Assembly (NCBI GenBank): GCA_023145835.1
Contig: JAGLDH010000044.1
Coordinates: forward strand, 1-40,196
Direction of reading: 5' to 3'
DNA length: 40,196 bases
From: Methylococcales bacterium
GTDB taxonomy: Bacteria; Pseudomonadota; Gammaproteobacteria; Methylococcales; Methylomonadaceae
Both the position numbers and the translations under genes were made by a program. Position 1 is the stretch's first letter, and the number at the start of each line of letters is the position of its first letter. Under the pieces are notes generated by a model that saw only the letters and a program-made list of their open reading frames with translations, did no database searches and was not told the DNA's origin. Of this stretch, positions 1 to 6,892 are shown piece after piece.

Positions 1-174
1 GACTTAATATCTTGCATGGGTGTTCCCTGGGTTTCTGAGAAAACATTCCCACAATCAATACATTCATAAAGTTCTCGTAAACCGTTATGCAATGTCTTAT
101 AGGTTCTATGATTTTTCAGATTCTTACTGCCACATTTGAGGCAGTTACCTTTTTTATTAAGTTTTATGATGGCA
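1..174 (-). pseudogene. IS1-like transposase, N-terminal zinc-ribbon fragment
   Basis: The reverse strand reads as the beginning of an insertion-sequence transposase running off the left edge. A zinc ribbon is visible: CLKCGS, about 20 residues later CIDCG, then VFSETQGTPM, a combination seen at the N-termini of IS1-type and related transposases. The reading frame opens just after a TAG. The only nearby ATG (minus strand, about 174-172) is one base out of frame with the zinc-ribbon frame, so a single-base loss at the start codon probably inactivated it. The copy continues outside the window, so how much survives is unknown. The adjacent 173-250 repeat looks like the element's outer end. Family assignment to IS1 rests on the zinc ribbon and the GGGCTCCAAC-type end and is tentative. 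Confidence 0.6.
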
Positions 175-250
175 TTCTAGAGGTTATTTTTGTTAGATTC
201 AATTATATCCCTACGGTAGATCTCTTTGGTGAATAGTTGGAGCCCGGTAC
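173..250 (-). repeat. IS end repeat, copy 1
   Basis: This 78-bp segment has a diverged direct copy at 1668-1746, about 80 percent identical by eye. Both end in GTAC, and read on the minus strand they begin GTACCGGGCTCCAACTAT or a close variant, then share a run around TAGGGATATAATT. It lies between the transposase fragment and the truncated M48 gene and is best read as the untranslated outer end of the IS1-like element. Confidence 0.65.
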
Positions 251-251
251 C

Positions 252-565
252 ATTCAATCAGCAGGTGCAACCATGGTGTTTAGCTTGGCATTGGGCGATC
301 TATCCGCAATCGTGTCTTTAGCAACGATCTTACCTACCACATGGGGAAATTTAAAATATTCACGAGTAATTGAATGAGAAGCAGATGATTATGCTTTGTC
401 GGGGCTGTAAAAAATGGGGATTTCCCCATACCACTATGCATCAATATTAGAACAACTACCAGTCATAAAGAAGAAAGTGATGCCTTTTGGTCTTCGCACC
501 CTGAGACAGAAGAGCGAGTGATAACATCCACTCAAAAACATCAGCTCTCTAAAAATAGCCCCTGA
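252..565 (+). pseudogene. Broken M48-family zinc metallopeptidase, C-terminal part
   Basis: Three frames together spell the C-terminal half of a Ste24-like M48 peptidase: a hydrophobic stretch with GDLSAIVSLATILPTTWGN, then YSRVIE-stop-EADDYALSGL (normally YSR.FE.EAD.YA, where the Glu is a zinc ligand), then MGISPYHYASILEQL. After a frameshift comes SSHPETEERV, the family's C-terminal signature. There are in-frame stops at 375-377 and 408-410 and a frameshift near 480. The N-terminal half with the HExxH motif is absent; the gene is cut exactly where the IS end repeat stops, so the insertion probably removed it. Family recognition is firm and the gene is certainly non-functional. Confidence 0.75.
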
Positions 566-638
566 AACATAGCTCATATGTAAATAGTTAAAAATGCGAT
601 AAATTTATATTTACTCATTTCTATTTATGGAGAGAATA

Positions 639-1691
639 ATGAATCAAACTCAACAAACAAGTCATTCAATAAGCATTGATAAATTTGAAGAAATATATAA
701 CATTGCCAACAAAGGAAACCCTAACGCACAAGCTCTGATCGGTGAAATGTATTTTTATGGTGATGTTGTTACTCAAAATGATGATGAAGCTTTTAGGTGG
801 TTTACTCTGGCTGCTAACCAAGACAATACAGATGCACAAGTTTTCCTGGCATATTTGTATTTGTATGGAAACGGTGTTAAACAAGATCAGAAAAAAGCAG
901 CAGAACTATATTATATAACAGCAAAACAAGGTAACCCTAAAGCGCAAAATACATTAGCAGCTCTTTATGAAAAAGGCATGGGAGTGGAACAAAATAGTAG
1001 TGAAGCTTTTGTCTGGTTTGAAAAAGCGGCAAAACAAGGTGATGCAAGTGCACAATATAATTTAGCGGCACATTATTTTTATGGGCGAGGAATAGAGAAA
1101 AGTGATACTGATGCGTTTACCTACTATCAAAAAGCAGCTGAGCAAGGCCAGCCAGATGCACAAAATGCTTTAGCTACACTCTACTTGAATGGACAAGGTG
1201 TGCATAAAAGCCCATTGAAAGCGTTAAAATGGAATCTATTATCAGCAAATCAAGGAAACCCTAGAGCCCAGTATCATTTAGGGCTTATGTATCAGCAAGG
1301 TGATGGTGTTATTCAAAATAATAGTGAGGCATTCAAATGGTATAAATTGGCAGCAGAACAAGGGGTTGTTGAAGCTCAATATAACCTTGGATATTTGTAT
1401 AGACAGGGTTCTGGAGTTAGCCAAAGTGATGCAGAAGCTATTGTTTGGTATGAAAAGGCCGCTCAACAGAATGATGCCAATGCACAAAATGCATTAGAGG
1501 TACTTTATCTTAAAGACAAAGGAAAAGACAAAGAAGCTGAAAAAGAAATCATTGACAAGTACTGGGCTTCAACCATTCAAGAGTCACGCAAAAGCACAGT
1601 ATATTGTATATTTGTGACCCACTTAAGCAGCATATGTAGTATGTCTGAATGGTTGGAGCCCAGTGCCCATTCTAAAGGATATTTTTGTTAA
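639..1691 (+). CDS. Sel1-like repeat (TPR-type) protein
   Basis: Roughly 350 residues built from seven to eight Sel1-like repeats of 36 residues (A..G...AQ..LG.LY..G.GV.....EA..W...AA.QG). They form an alpha-solenoid scaffold for protein-protein contacts; some family members mediate signalling or host interaction. No signal peptide or membrane segment is visible, so it is probably cytoplasmic. An ATG at 627 is also in frame, but the purine-rich GGAGAG at 629-634 sits just upstream of the ATG at 639, so 639 is chosen. The last repeat ends near residue 290. The final 40 residues, after KYWAS, are encoded by a miniature inverted-repeat element and the IS end repeat behind it, so the native C-terminus has been replaced. 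No genetic partner is apparent; the neighbours are all mobile or decayed. Confidence 0.8.
   Translation: MNQTQQTSHSISIDKFEEIYNIANKGNPNAQALIGEMYFYGDVVTQNDDEAFRWFTLAANQDNTDAQVFLAYLYLYGNGVKQDQKKAAELYYITAKQGNPKAQNTLAALYEKGMGVEQNSSEAFVWFEKAAKQGDASAQYNLAAHYFYGRGIEKSDTDAFTYYQKAAEQGQPDAQNALATLYLNGQGVHKSPLKALKWNLLSANQGNPRAQYHLGLMYQQGDGVIQNNSEAFKWYKLAAEQGVVEAQYNLGYLYRQGSGVSQSDAEAIVWYEKAAQQNDANAQNALEVLYLKDKGKDKEAEKEIIDKYWASTIQESRKSTVYCIFVTHLSSICSMSEWLEPSAHSKGYFC
1559..1667. mobile_element. 109-bp miniature element with IS1-like inverted ends
   Basis: The left end GTACTGGGCTTCAACCATTC and the reverse complement of the right end, GCACTGGGCTCCAACCATTC, match at 19 of 21 positions. The ends resemble the outer end of the IS1-like element at 173-250. 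The interior has no independent ORF, so it would be mobilised in trans. It is inserted in frame in the 3' end of the Sel1-repeat gene. Confidence 0.7.
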
Positions 1692-1746
1692 GTTTAAATT
1701 ATATCCCTACGATAGATTTCTTTGGTGGATAGTTGGAATCCAGTAC
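1668..1746 (-). repeat. IS end repeat, copy 2
   Basis: A second copy of the 173-250 repeat in the same orientation, abutting the miniature element. It supplies the last codons and the stop of the Sel1-repeat gene. No transposase coding follows, so it is a solo end left by deletion or a nested element. Confidence 0.65.
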
Positions 1747-1845
1747 GGGCTTTATTGGAAATCAGATACATTCTAAGTTTTTGCAAAGAATAATATTTAA
1801 GCCTAAAATATACATCATCACATACACCAAGTTAGAGCAATACTA

Positions 1846-2071
1846 ATGATACGTAGCCAAATATATGAAAGAAGCTCTTTAAAGATAATCTCTGAAGAAA
1901 CAGGTAGAACACAAAGTGATTTAATAAGAGAGGCTATTGATTCACTAATTATACGAATTCAGGAAAAAAAATAGTTGCCAAAAAAGACAAAAAGCTTTTG
2001 GAATATGGACAGATAGAAGTGATTATCCAAAGACAGAAGAACTTAGAAAAGAGTTTGAGCGCACTTTTTAA
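1846..2071 (+). pseudogene. VapB/CopG-type ribbon-helix-helix antitoxin, frameshifted
   Basis: The first frame (ATG at 1846) reads MIRSQIYERSSLKIISEETG then RTQSDLIREAIDSLI, a typical ribbon-helix-helix antitoxin start, and stops at 1972-1974 after a run of eight A. Removing one A from that run restores a 74-codon frame whose C-terminus, AFGIWTDRSDYP followed by LRKEFERTF, is the toxin-binding tail of this antitoxin family. The gene is therefore either inactivated by slippage in the A-run or could be rescued by transcriptional slippage there. It sits directly ahead of a toxin remnant, as in VapBC operons. Confidence 0.7.
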
Positions 2072-2081
2072 GATTATCATT

Positions 2082-2168
2082 ATGGATAAACTATTATTCG
2101 ATACTGATGTTTTGATAGAGTATTTGCGAGGTAAGGAAGAAGCAAAAGCATATATTGATAGCGTATAA
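2082..2168 (+). pseudogene. VapC-type PIN toxin, N-terminal remnant
   Basis: Twenty-eight codons starting MDKLLFDTDVLIEYLRG. FDTDVLIEYLRG is the first acidic motif of PIN-domain ribonuclease toxins. The frame stops at 2166-2168, and recognisable PIN sequence is lost within about 15 further codons, where the ISL3-like remnant begins. It lies 10 bp after the antitoxin frame, the usual VapBC order. The toxin lacks the other catalytic acids and cannot be active. Confidence 0.7.
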
Positions 2169-2183
2169 GATATAATTTATATG

Positions 2184-2433
2184 GCTCTTTTAAAAATCAA
2201 GTGGGTAAGCAATTTAAATTTATTTTAGAAAAATCTAATTTAGCCATCAGTAAATAAGCAATTATTTTGAAATGCTGAACTTTATAACCTCTCGCTTTTC
2301 TTTTTGCAGCCGGTAAAACTGAATTCAACCCTTCCAAAATACCCTTGTTTATTTGACTCTTTTTCCAGTTCAAAATACCCTCCCAATGCTTGGAGCCCTG
2401 TACCGAAAATTCTATTCTTAGTGGCCTTGCCAT
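2184..2433 (-). pseudogene. ISL3-family transposase C-terminal remnant
   Basis: The minus-strand frame of 78 codons ends with KSQINKGILEGLNSVLPAAK, KARGY, then KLDFSKINLNCLPT, the C-terminal end of ISL3-family DDE transposases. Its first nine residues, MARPLRIEF, instead match the conserved start of REP-associated tyrosine transposases (RAYT). The frame therefore looks like an accidental junction of two transposase relics. The sequence at 2184-2207 (GGCTCTTTTAAAAATCAAGT and following) may be the ISL3 terminal repeat. A full transposase needs about 400 residues, so it is inactive. Confidence 0.65.
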
Positions 2434-2557
2434 ATTTTAAAAGATAGCTAGGTATTGTCTTTAAACCAAAATAAAGCCCCCGAATTTTTTGACCCCAAAT
2501 TTTTAGTAGAAGTGACTCTAAGTTGAGTTTATCAAAGTATATTAACTAAAATGTTCT

Positions 2558-2582
2558 GTTAGAACCTGTTAGAACCTGTTAG
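2558..2582. repeat. Short tandem repeat, 10-bp unit, 2.5 copies
   Basis: GTTAGAACCT occurs twice in tandem followed by GTTAG. It lies in the 330-bp non-coding stretch before the BspA-like gene; apart from this and the CRP-like site that stretch holds nothing I recognise. Confidence 0.8.
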
Positions 2583-2671
2583 GCAGCACCTCAGTGATAT
2601 TAACTCTATTATTTTATATTAAAGACTATCTTTCAATAACTTACTATCGATAAATATCGCTTAATTATTTG

Positions 2672-2687
2672 TGTGACTTGAATCACA
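2672..2687. promoter_or_regulatory. Perfect CRP-like palindrome
   Basis: TGTGA-CTTGAA-TCACA matches the CRP/Vfr consensus TGTGA-N6-TCACA at all ten informative positions. It lies 80 bp before the start codon of the BspA-like gene, a normal distance for a class I or II activator site. No CRP gene is in the window. Confidence 0.6.
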
Positions 2688-2766
2688 AAACCCGGAAATT
2701 AACCTAAACCATTGATTGTTAAGTGTTTAATATATGGCTTAAAATAATTTTTGAGGAGCCTCTCCC

Positions 2767-4218
2767 ATGTTTAATATAAGCCACTTACTTTCTTTGTTTT
2801 TACTCTTCTTTTTACCTATTTCAAATGCAGTCGCCACGAATACGGCTCCCAGTCTATGCACCATACCTAGAACAATACAAGCAAACAAATGGGTTCAAAT
2901 TGGAGTTCCCTGTGAAGCACCTGCCGGCCAAAAAACGGTTGCCGATATTTTTAGTGATGATAATTCAGGTGCTTATGACATCGACTGGGTTTTGTTTTCT
3001 TTTAATCCTGTCACAAATGCTTATGAAAAACCAGCCCTGACGGATGTCGTAGAGGTAGGAAAAGGCTACTGGTTTATCAGTTTTAATCAAATAACCACGC
3101 TAAAGATGCCACAAGGTAGCCAGTCTGTAATCCCACAAAGTTTCGCACAATGCTCAACTACAAGTTGTTATGAATCAATATTAGTGACAACAGGAAGTGA
3201 TCAATATCAAATGCTAGCCAACCCCTTTGATTATTCTATTAATGGAAGCAATTTACGTGTTAATACTGGACCCCTAGTGGGGTTGACACTCGCGGAGGCA
3301 GAGACTAACGGCATCCTGACTAATAAATTATGGAGCTATAATGGATCTAGCTATGAAGAACTTCAAAATCAGGTAATTTTACCTTGGACAGGTTTTTGGG
3401 TTAAAACCTTATCCTCAGCTTCCTTTAATCCAGCTCCAACATTACTTTTTCCAACAAACAATGTTAGTGTGTCAGCACCCATTACACGAGAGCAATTGAA
3501 AGTTATGATAAGGAATGGAGCTGATGTAACGCAAGTAAATACGTCTAATATTACTGATATGAGCTTCATGTTTGAAGGGGAAGCTTCTTTTAATCAAAAC
3601 ATATGTAACTGGGATGTTAGGAATGTGACTAATATGCGTGGAATGTTTATTGGTGCAAAATCTTTCAACCAAGATATAAGCCAATGGAATGTGGGCTATG
3701 TGATTAATATGGCTCAGATGTTTCAAGGTGCAAAATCTTTCAACCAAGATATAGGCCAGTGGAATGTGGGTAATGTAATTCACATGGCAAACATGTTTTC
3801 TGGTGCAACATCTTTTAACCAAGGTATAAGCCAGTGGAATGTGGGTAATGTGGCTGGTATGTACAAGATGTTTTATGACGCGACATCTTTCAACCAAGAT
3901 ATAAGCCAGTGGAATGTGAGCAAGGCGTCAAACATGGGTCATATGTTTCATCAAGCAATATCTTTCAACCAAAATATAAGCCAATGGAATGTAGGCAATG
4001 TGAAACTCATGAACAATATGTTTCGTCAAACAATATCTTTCAACCAAAATATAAGCCAGTGGAATGTGGGAAATGTGGGTAGTATGAAAGCTATGTTTAT
4101 GGGTGCAAAATCTTTTACCAACCAAAATTTAAGTGGCTGGAATGTGTCAAATATAGTTGATCATAGCAGTTTTTTCTTTGGAGCAGGCTCAGGTAATATC
4201 GAACCTGTTTGGCCTTAA
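2767..4218 (+). CDS. Secreted BspA-family (DUF285-type) repeat protein
   Basis: 483 residues. Residues 1-23 form a signal peptide (hydrophobic core LLSLFLLFFLPIS, cleavage near NAVA), with no lipobox. Residues 24-220 are an all-beta-looking domain with two similar halves (KWVQIGVP and YQMLANPFDY; GKGYWF and WTGFWV). Residues 265-464 are eight near-identical 25-residue repeats of the type MxxMFxGAxSFNQDISQWNVGNV, the BspA/DUF285 surface-protein repeat; BspA members bind host matrix proteins. The C-terminus is short (FFFGAGSG) with no sorting signal visible. The ribosome site GAGGAG at 2752-2757 supports this start, and a CRP-like site lies upstream. It is probably an extracellular or surface adhesin-like protein; the ligand is unknown. 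The gene is monocistronic. Confidence 0.8.
   Translation: MFNISHLLSLFLLFFLPISNAVATNTAPSLCTIPRTIQANKWVQIGVPCEAPAGQKTVADIFSDDNSGAYDIDWVLFSFNPVTNAYEKPALTDVVEVGKGYWFISFNQITTLKMPQGSQSVIPQSFAQCSTTSCYESILVTTGSDQYQMLANPFDYSINGSNLRVNTGPLVGLTLAEAETNGILTNKLWSYNGSSYEELQNQVILPWTGFWVKTLSSASFNPAPTLLFPTNNVSVSAPITREQLKVMIRNGADVTQVNTSNITDMSFMFEGEASFNQNICNWDVRNVTNMRGMFIGAKSFNQDISQWNVGYVINMAQMFQGAKSFNQDIGQWNVGNVIHMANMFSGATSFNQGISQWNVGNVAGMYKMFYDATSFNQDISQWNVSKASNMGHMFHQAISFNQNISQWNVGNVKLMNNMFRQTISFNQNISQWNVGNVGSMKAMFMGAKSFTNQNLSGWNVSNIVDHSSFFFGAGSGNIEPVWP
3559..4161 (+). repeat. 75-bp tandem repeats inside the BspA-like gene
   Basis: Eight in-frame copies of a 75-bp unit whose core TCTTTCAACCAAGATATAAG is nearly identical between copies. 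The high nucleotide identity suggests recent expansion or gene conversion; the last copy has one extra codon. Copy number is likely to vary between strains. Confidence 0.85.
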
Positions 4219-4572
4219 TACGTATGATGGATCGTAGGTTAGAATATTGATAGTGTTTTTCAACGCCTAACTACCATGTTGCTACATGTAGGTGATGGAA
4301 AGCGCTGTCGAGACTGAAAATGTTGGCGCGCTATCTCTGTCTCTTGATCTTTTGCTATAAAATAAAGGTTCCCCGCATGGCGAGTCATATTGAGTGTAAG
4401 AGTAGTTTTAGTCATACTCTTATTTAGTGGCTATGGCTAATAGTCATAAAATTTTAGCTTCGTTCGTTAAGACTAATCGGTGTAAATCCCCCTACCTTTC
4501 TAAAAACTTTCAGCCCATCATGGATTAACAATGCCTGACAAAATCTGTTTGTTACCTAATGTAACTTAGTTT
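4219..4572. other. Non-coding stretch
   Basis: No convincing gene on either strand. A 7-bp stem AAGAGTA/TACTCTT lies near 4400-4423 and a short palindrome CTACATGTAG near 4282; neither is a clear terminator. Confidence 0.5.
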
Positions 4573-4810
4573 TACCTGATTACTTACTTGCTTCCGCCAA
4601 ATCCATGAAGAGTAATACCTTATAACCAATTGAATTAATATTGCTTTTAAAAAACAAGAATACAAAGAAAATTTTAAACGGATGGAAAAAACTGTTTTTT
4701 CCCTTTTTTAATTCATTCTTTCAACCCGAAAAATATTGATGCAAGATAGACTCTAAAGTTCATGCGAGCAATGAACTCTAAATTGGCGGAAGGTTATGGG
4801 TAATCAGGTA
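4573..4810. mobile_element. 238-bp miniature inverted-repeat element
   Basis: The left end (4573-4600) and right end (4783-4810) are inverted repeats: 11 bp perfect (TACCTGATTAC), then 7 mostly mismatched bases, then 10 bp perfect (CTTCCGCCAA). Both ends are flanked by GTTT (4569-4572 and 4811-4814), a candidate 4-bp target duplication. No coding frame of useful length lies inside, so it is non-autonomous. It sits just upstream of the pyrophosphatase gene and could influence its transcription. Confidence 0.75.
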
Positions 4811-4930
4811 GTTTCATTTCCTTTCTTACTAAGAATTTATTTCTATTCCTTACAAAAACTCAAATACTTAACTACAATTTATTTTGTTTAGTAAATCAAT
4901 ATTCTTACAAAAAATCCAGTTTTTAATAAT

Positions 4931-5617
4931 ATGAGTCAAAATAAATCTGAACCAATTTGGGACTTAATGGGGGTAATTTTTAAAGCACACCCGTGGCATG
5001 GTGTTAATATTGGTGATCAATCTCCACAAGTTATTACTAGTTATATTGAGCTAGTACCAAGCGATTCTGTTAAGTATGAAATTGATAAATATACGGGGAT
5101 ATTAAAAGTTGATCGTCCTCAAAAGTTTTCCAATGTTTGTCCAAGTTTGTATGGTTTAATTCCTCAAACATTTTGTGCTGAAAAAGTTGCTGAGATGTGT
5201 ATGGAAAAAACAGGTCGTACAGGTATAATTGGGGATCAAGATCCCTTAGACATTTGCGTTTTATCAAGTAAAACCATTGCACATGGTGATGTGTTATTAC
5301 AAGCTATTCCAATCGGTGGAATGAGGATGATAGATGAAGGTGAAGCTGATGATAAAATTATTGCCATTCTGCAAGGTGATGGTGTTTATGGCAACTGGAA
5401 AGATATTGCAGATTGTTCAGAACAACTCGTTGCTAGTTTAAAACATTATTTTCTTACGTATAAGGACGTTCCTGGTGAGGATGATAAACGAACTTGCGAA
5501 ATCACTCATATCTATGGTGTAGAAGAGGCGCATGAAGTTATTCGACGTAGCCAAGATGATTATCAATCACGCTTTGGTGAATTGAAAAATATGCTTACAG
5601 CGGCTTTAAGAGGTTAA
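4931..5617 (+). CDS. ppa: Inorganic pyrophosphatase, family I
   Basis: 228 residues; hydrolyses pyrophosphate to two phosphates in the cytoplasm, pulling biosynthetic reactions forward. Family I features in order: YEIDKYTGILKVDRP (substrate-binding Lys/Glu region), YGLIPQTFC, the metal-binding motif GDQDPLDICVL near residue 100, GGMRMIDEGEADDKIIAI, and a C-terminal KHYFLTYKD. The usual signature is D-[SGDN]-D-P-L-D; here the second position is Q, a mild deviation that keeps all three Asp. It is longer than the 176-residue E. coli enzyme and resembles the longer bacterial branch. No clear ribosome-binding site precedes the ATG. It stands alone, converging on ung, with a miniature element upstream. 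Confidence 0.9.
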   Translation: MSQNKSEPIWDLMGVIFKAHPWHGVNIGDQSPQVITSYIELVPSDSVKYEIDKYTGILKVDRPQKFSNVCPSLYGLIPQTFCAEKVAEMCMEKTGRTGIIGDQDPLDICVLSSKTIAHGDVLLQAIPIGGMRMIDEGEADDKIIAILQGDGVYGNWKDIADCSEQLVASLKHYFLTYKDVPGEDDKRTCEITHIYGVEEAHEVIRRSQDDYQSRFGELKNMLTAALRG

Positions 5618-5674
5618 AAGAAAAGGTCAAAGCACAAATGATCAGTTTAGCTGAAAGGTTGCTAGGCTTTTTTA

Positions 5675-6346
5675 TTATAATTGCCAGTCAATAGGCAGTT
5701 TGTTATACTTTTTAAGGTAATCATTCGCCTGACTAAAGTGCTGACAACCCAAAAAACCACGGTGGGCTGAAAGAGGGGATGGATGCGGCGCTTTTAGAAC
5801 AAAATGTCGAGTCGTATCAATTATTGCTCCTTTTTTTTGAGCATAACTTCCCCATAATAAAAACACGACATTTTTACACTCGATATTGACTGTTTCAATA
5901 ATTTTATCAGTAAATAACTCCCAGCCTTTTCCTTGATGAGCATTTGCTTTGGAGTCTTCAACAGTCAACACTGCATTAAGTAGTAGCACGCCTTGTTTTG
6001 CCCAGTTTTCTAAGTAACCATGATTTGCAGGAGATATTCCTAAATCTGACTTCAGCTCCTTATATATATTCATGAGTGAAGGCGGTGTTTTAATTTTAGG
6101 TAATACTGAGAAACATAAACCGTGTGCTTGTCCTACTTGGTGATAAGGATCCTGCCCTAAAATAACTATTTTCACATCATTCAGAGGTGTTGTCTCTAAT
6201 GAATGAAACCACTGAGTTGAATGTGGATAAATGATTTTCTGAGCATCTTTTTCAGATCGTAAAAATTTCTTAAGCGCTTGCATATAAGGTTCGTCAAACT
6301 CTTTTGCTAATTTTGCTTGCCAACTAGGGGCATTATCTAAAATCAC
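5675..6346 (-). CDS. ung: Uracil-DNA glycosylase
   Basis: 223 residues, the normal length for family 1 UDG. It excises uracil from DNA in base-excision repair. Visible motifs: the water-activating loop [18 protein letters not shown] (catalytic Asp), LLNAVLTVE with the uracil-contacting Asn region, [13 protein letters not shown], and the DNA-intercalation loop [10 protein letters not shown] (catalytic His). All key residues are present. It is transcribed alone, convergent with ppa; no strong terminator is visible in the 57-bp gap. Confidence 0.95.
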   Translation of the reverse strand: MILDNAPSWQAKLAKEFDEPYMQALKKFLRSEKDAQKIIYPHSTQWFHSLETTPLNDVKIVILGQDPYHQVGQAHGLCFSVLPKIKTPPSLMNIYKELKSDLGISPANHGYLENWAKQGVLLLNAVLTVEDSKANAHQGKGWELFTDKIIETVNIECKNVVFLLWGSYAQKKGAIIDTTRHFVLKAPHPSPLSAHRGFLGCQHFSQANDYLKKYNKLPIDWQL

Positions 6347-6517
6347 ATGTACTCCTGAATTGTTTTTTTGTACATCATATCAAAGAGATTGCCAAATTTT
6401 ACTCATATCTATATAGCTAGATCGAATAAAAAATTTGTATTCAATACACTGTGAACCTTGAGTCATACTTTCAAAGAAACTATTAAGCTAGCACACAAGT
6501 ATTCTTGAGTCTTTAAC

Positions 6518-6874
6518 TTATTTTATAACGGCTGCAATAACTGATATTTCAACTAATAACTCTGGACGAGCTAGGCTTGCTTCAACACAAGCTCGAGCAG
6601 GTGAATAACCCTCAATGACCCAAGCATCCCATACTGCATTCATTTCTTTAAAATCATTCATCTCTTTAATATAAATAGTGGCAGAAAGAATGTGTTTTCT
6701 ATCACTACCTGCTTGTACTAGCAAATCATCTACTTTATCAAGCATGGTTTGGGTTTGTTCTTTGATATCGGTATCAGCATCTTTGGCAACTTGTCCGCAT
6801 AAATAGATCGTATCGTTGTGAATGACTATTTTACTCATTCGTCGTCTTTCAGTCCCTAGCCGGGTAATATCCAC
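6518..6874 (-). CDS. RidA/YjgF-family imine/enamine deaminase
   Basis: 118 residues of the Rid fold, which hydrolyses reactive enamines and imines released by PLP or flavin enzymes. Recognisable features: [23 protein letters not shown]-type strand [29 protein letters not shown], the substrate-carboxylate Arg in [15 protein letters not shown], and a terminal VEISVIAAV. The start is a GTG at 6874, favoured over the internal Met because AGGAG lies about 7 bases upstream and the extra residues match the subfamily N-terminus. The gene is last in the minus-strand cluster after the transporter and the flavin dehydrogenase; an imine scavenger fits a cluster that oxidises an amine. Confidence 0.85.
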   Translation of the reverse strand: MDITRLGTERRRMSKIVIHNDTIYLCGQVAKDADTDIKEQTQTMLDKVDDLLVQAGSDRKHILSATIYIKEMNDFKEMNAVWDAWVIEGYSPARACVEASLARPELLVEISVIAAVIK

Positions 6875-6892
6875 AATTGTCTCCTAGTTGAT

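Noticed and set aside
1550..1676. CATTGACAA/CATTCTAAA as a 9-bp target duplication of the miniature element
   Set aside because: Only six of nine bases match, and the right copy is the conserved start of the neighbouring IS end repeat.
2385..2404. GTACAGGGCTCCAAGCATTG as another IS1-like end
   Set aside because: It lies inside ISL3-like coding sequence and has no inverted partner nearby; the resemblance is probably chance.
3472..4125. Open minus-strand frames of 65-141 codons opposite the BspA repeats
   Set aside because: They mirror the 75-bp repeat (repeated His-Ile-Pro-Leu-Ala-Tyr-Ile), have no ribosome sites and exist only because the sense repeats are uniform.
3559..4161. Regular direct repeats as a CRISPR array
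   Set aside because: Units are contiguous 75-bp coding repeats without unique spacers and remain in frame.
5618..5674. Terminator between ppa and ung
   Set aside because: Only a 4-bp stem TAGC/GCTA precedes the T-run near 5669; too weak to call.
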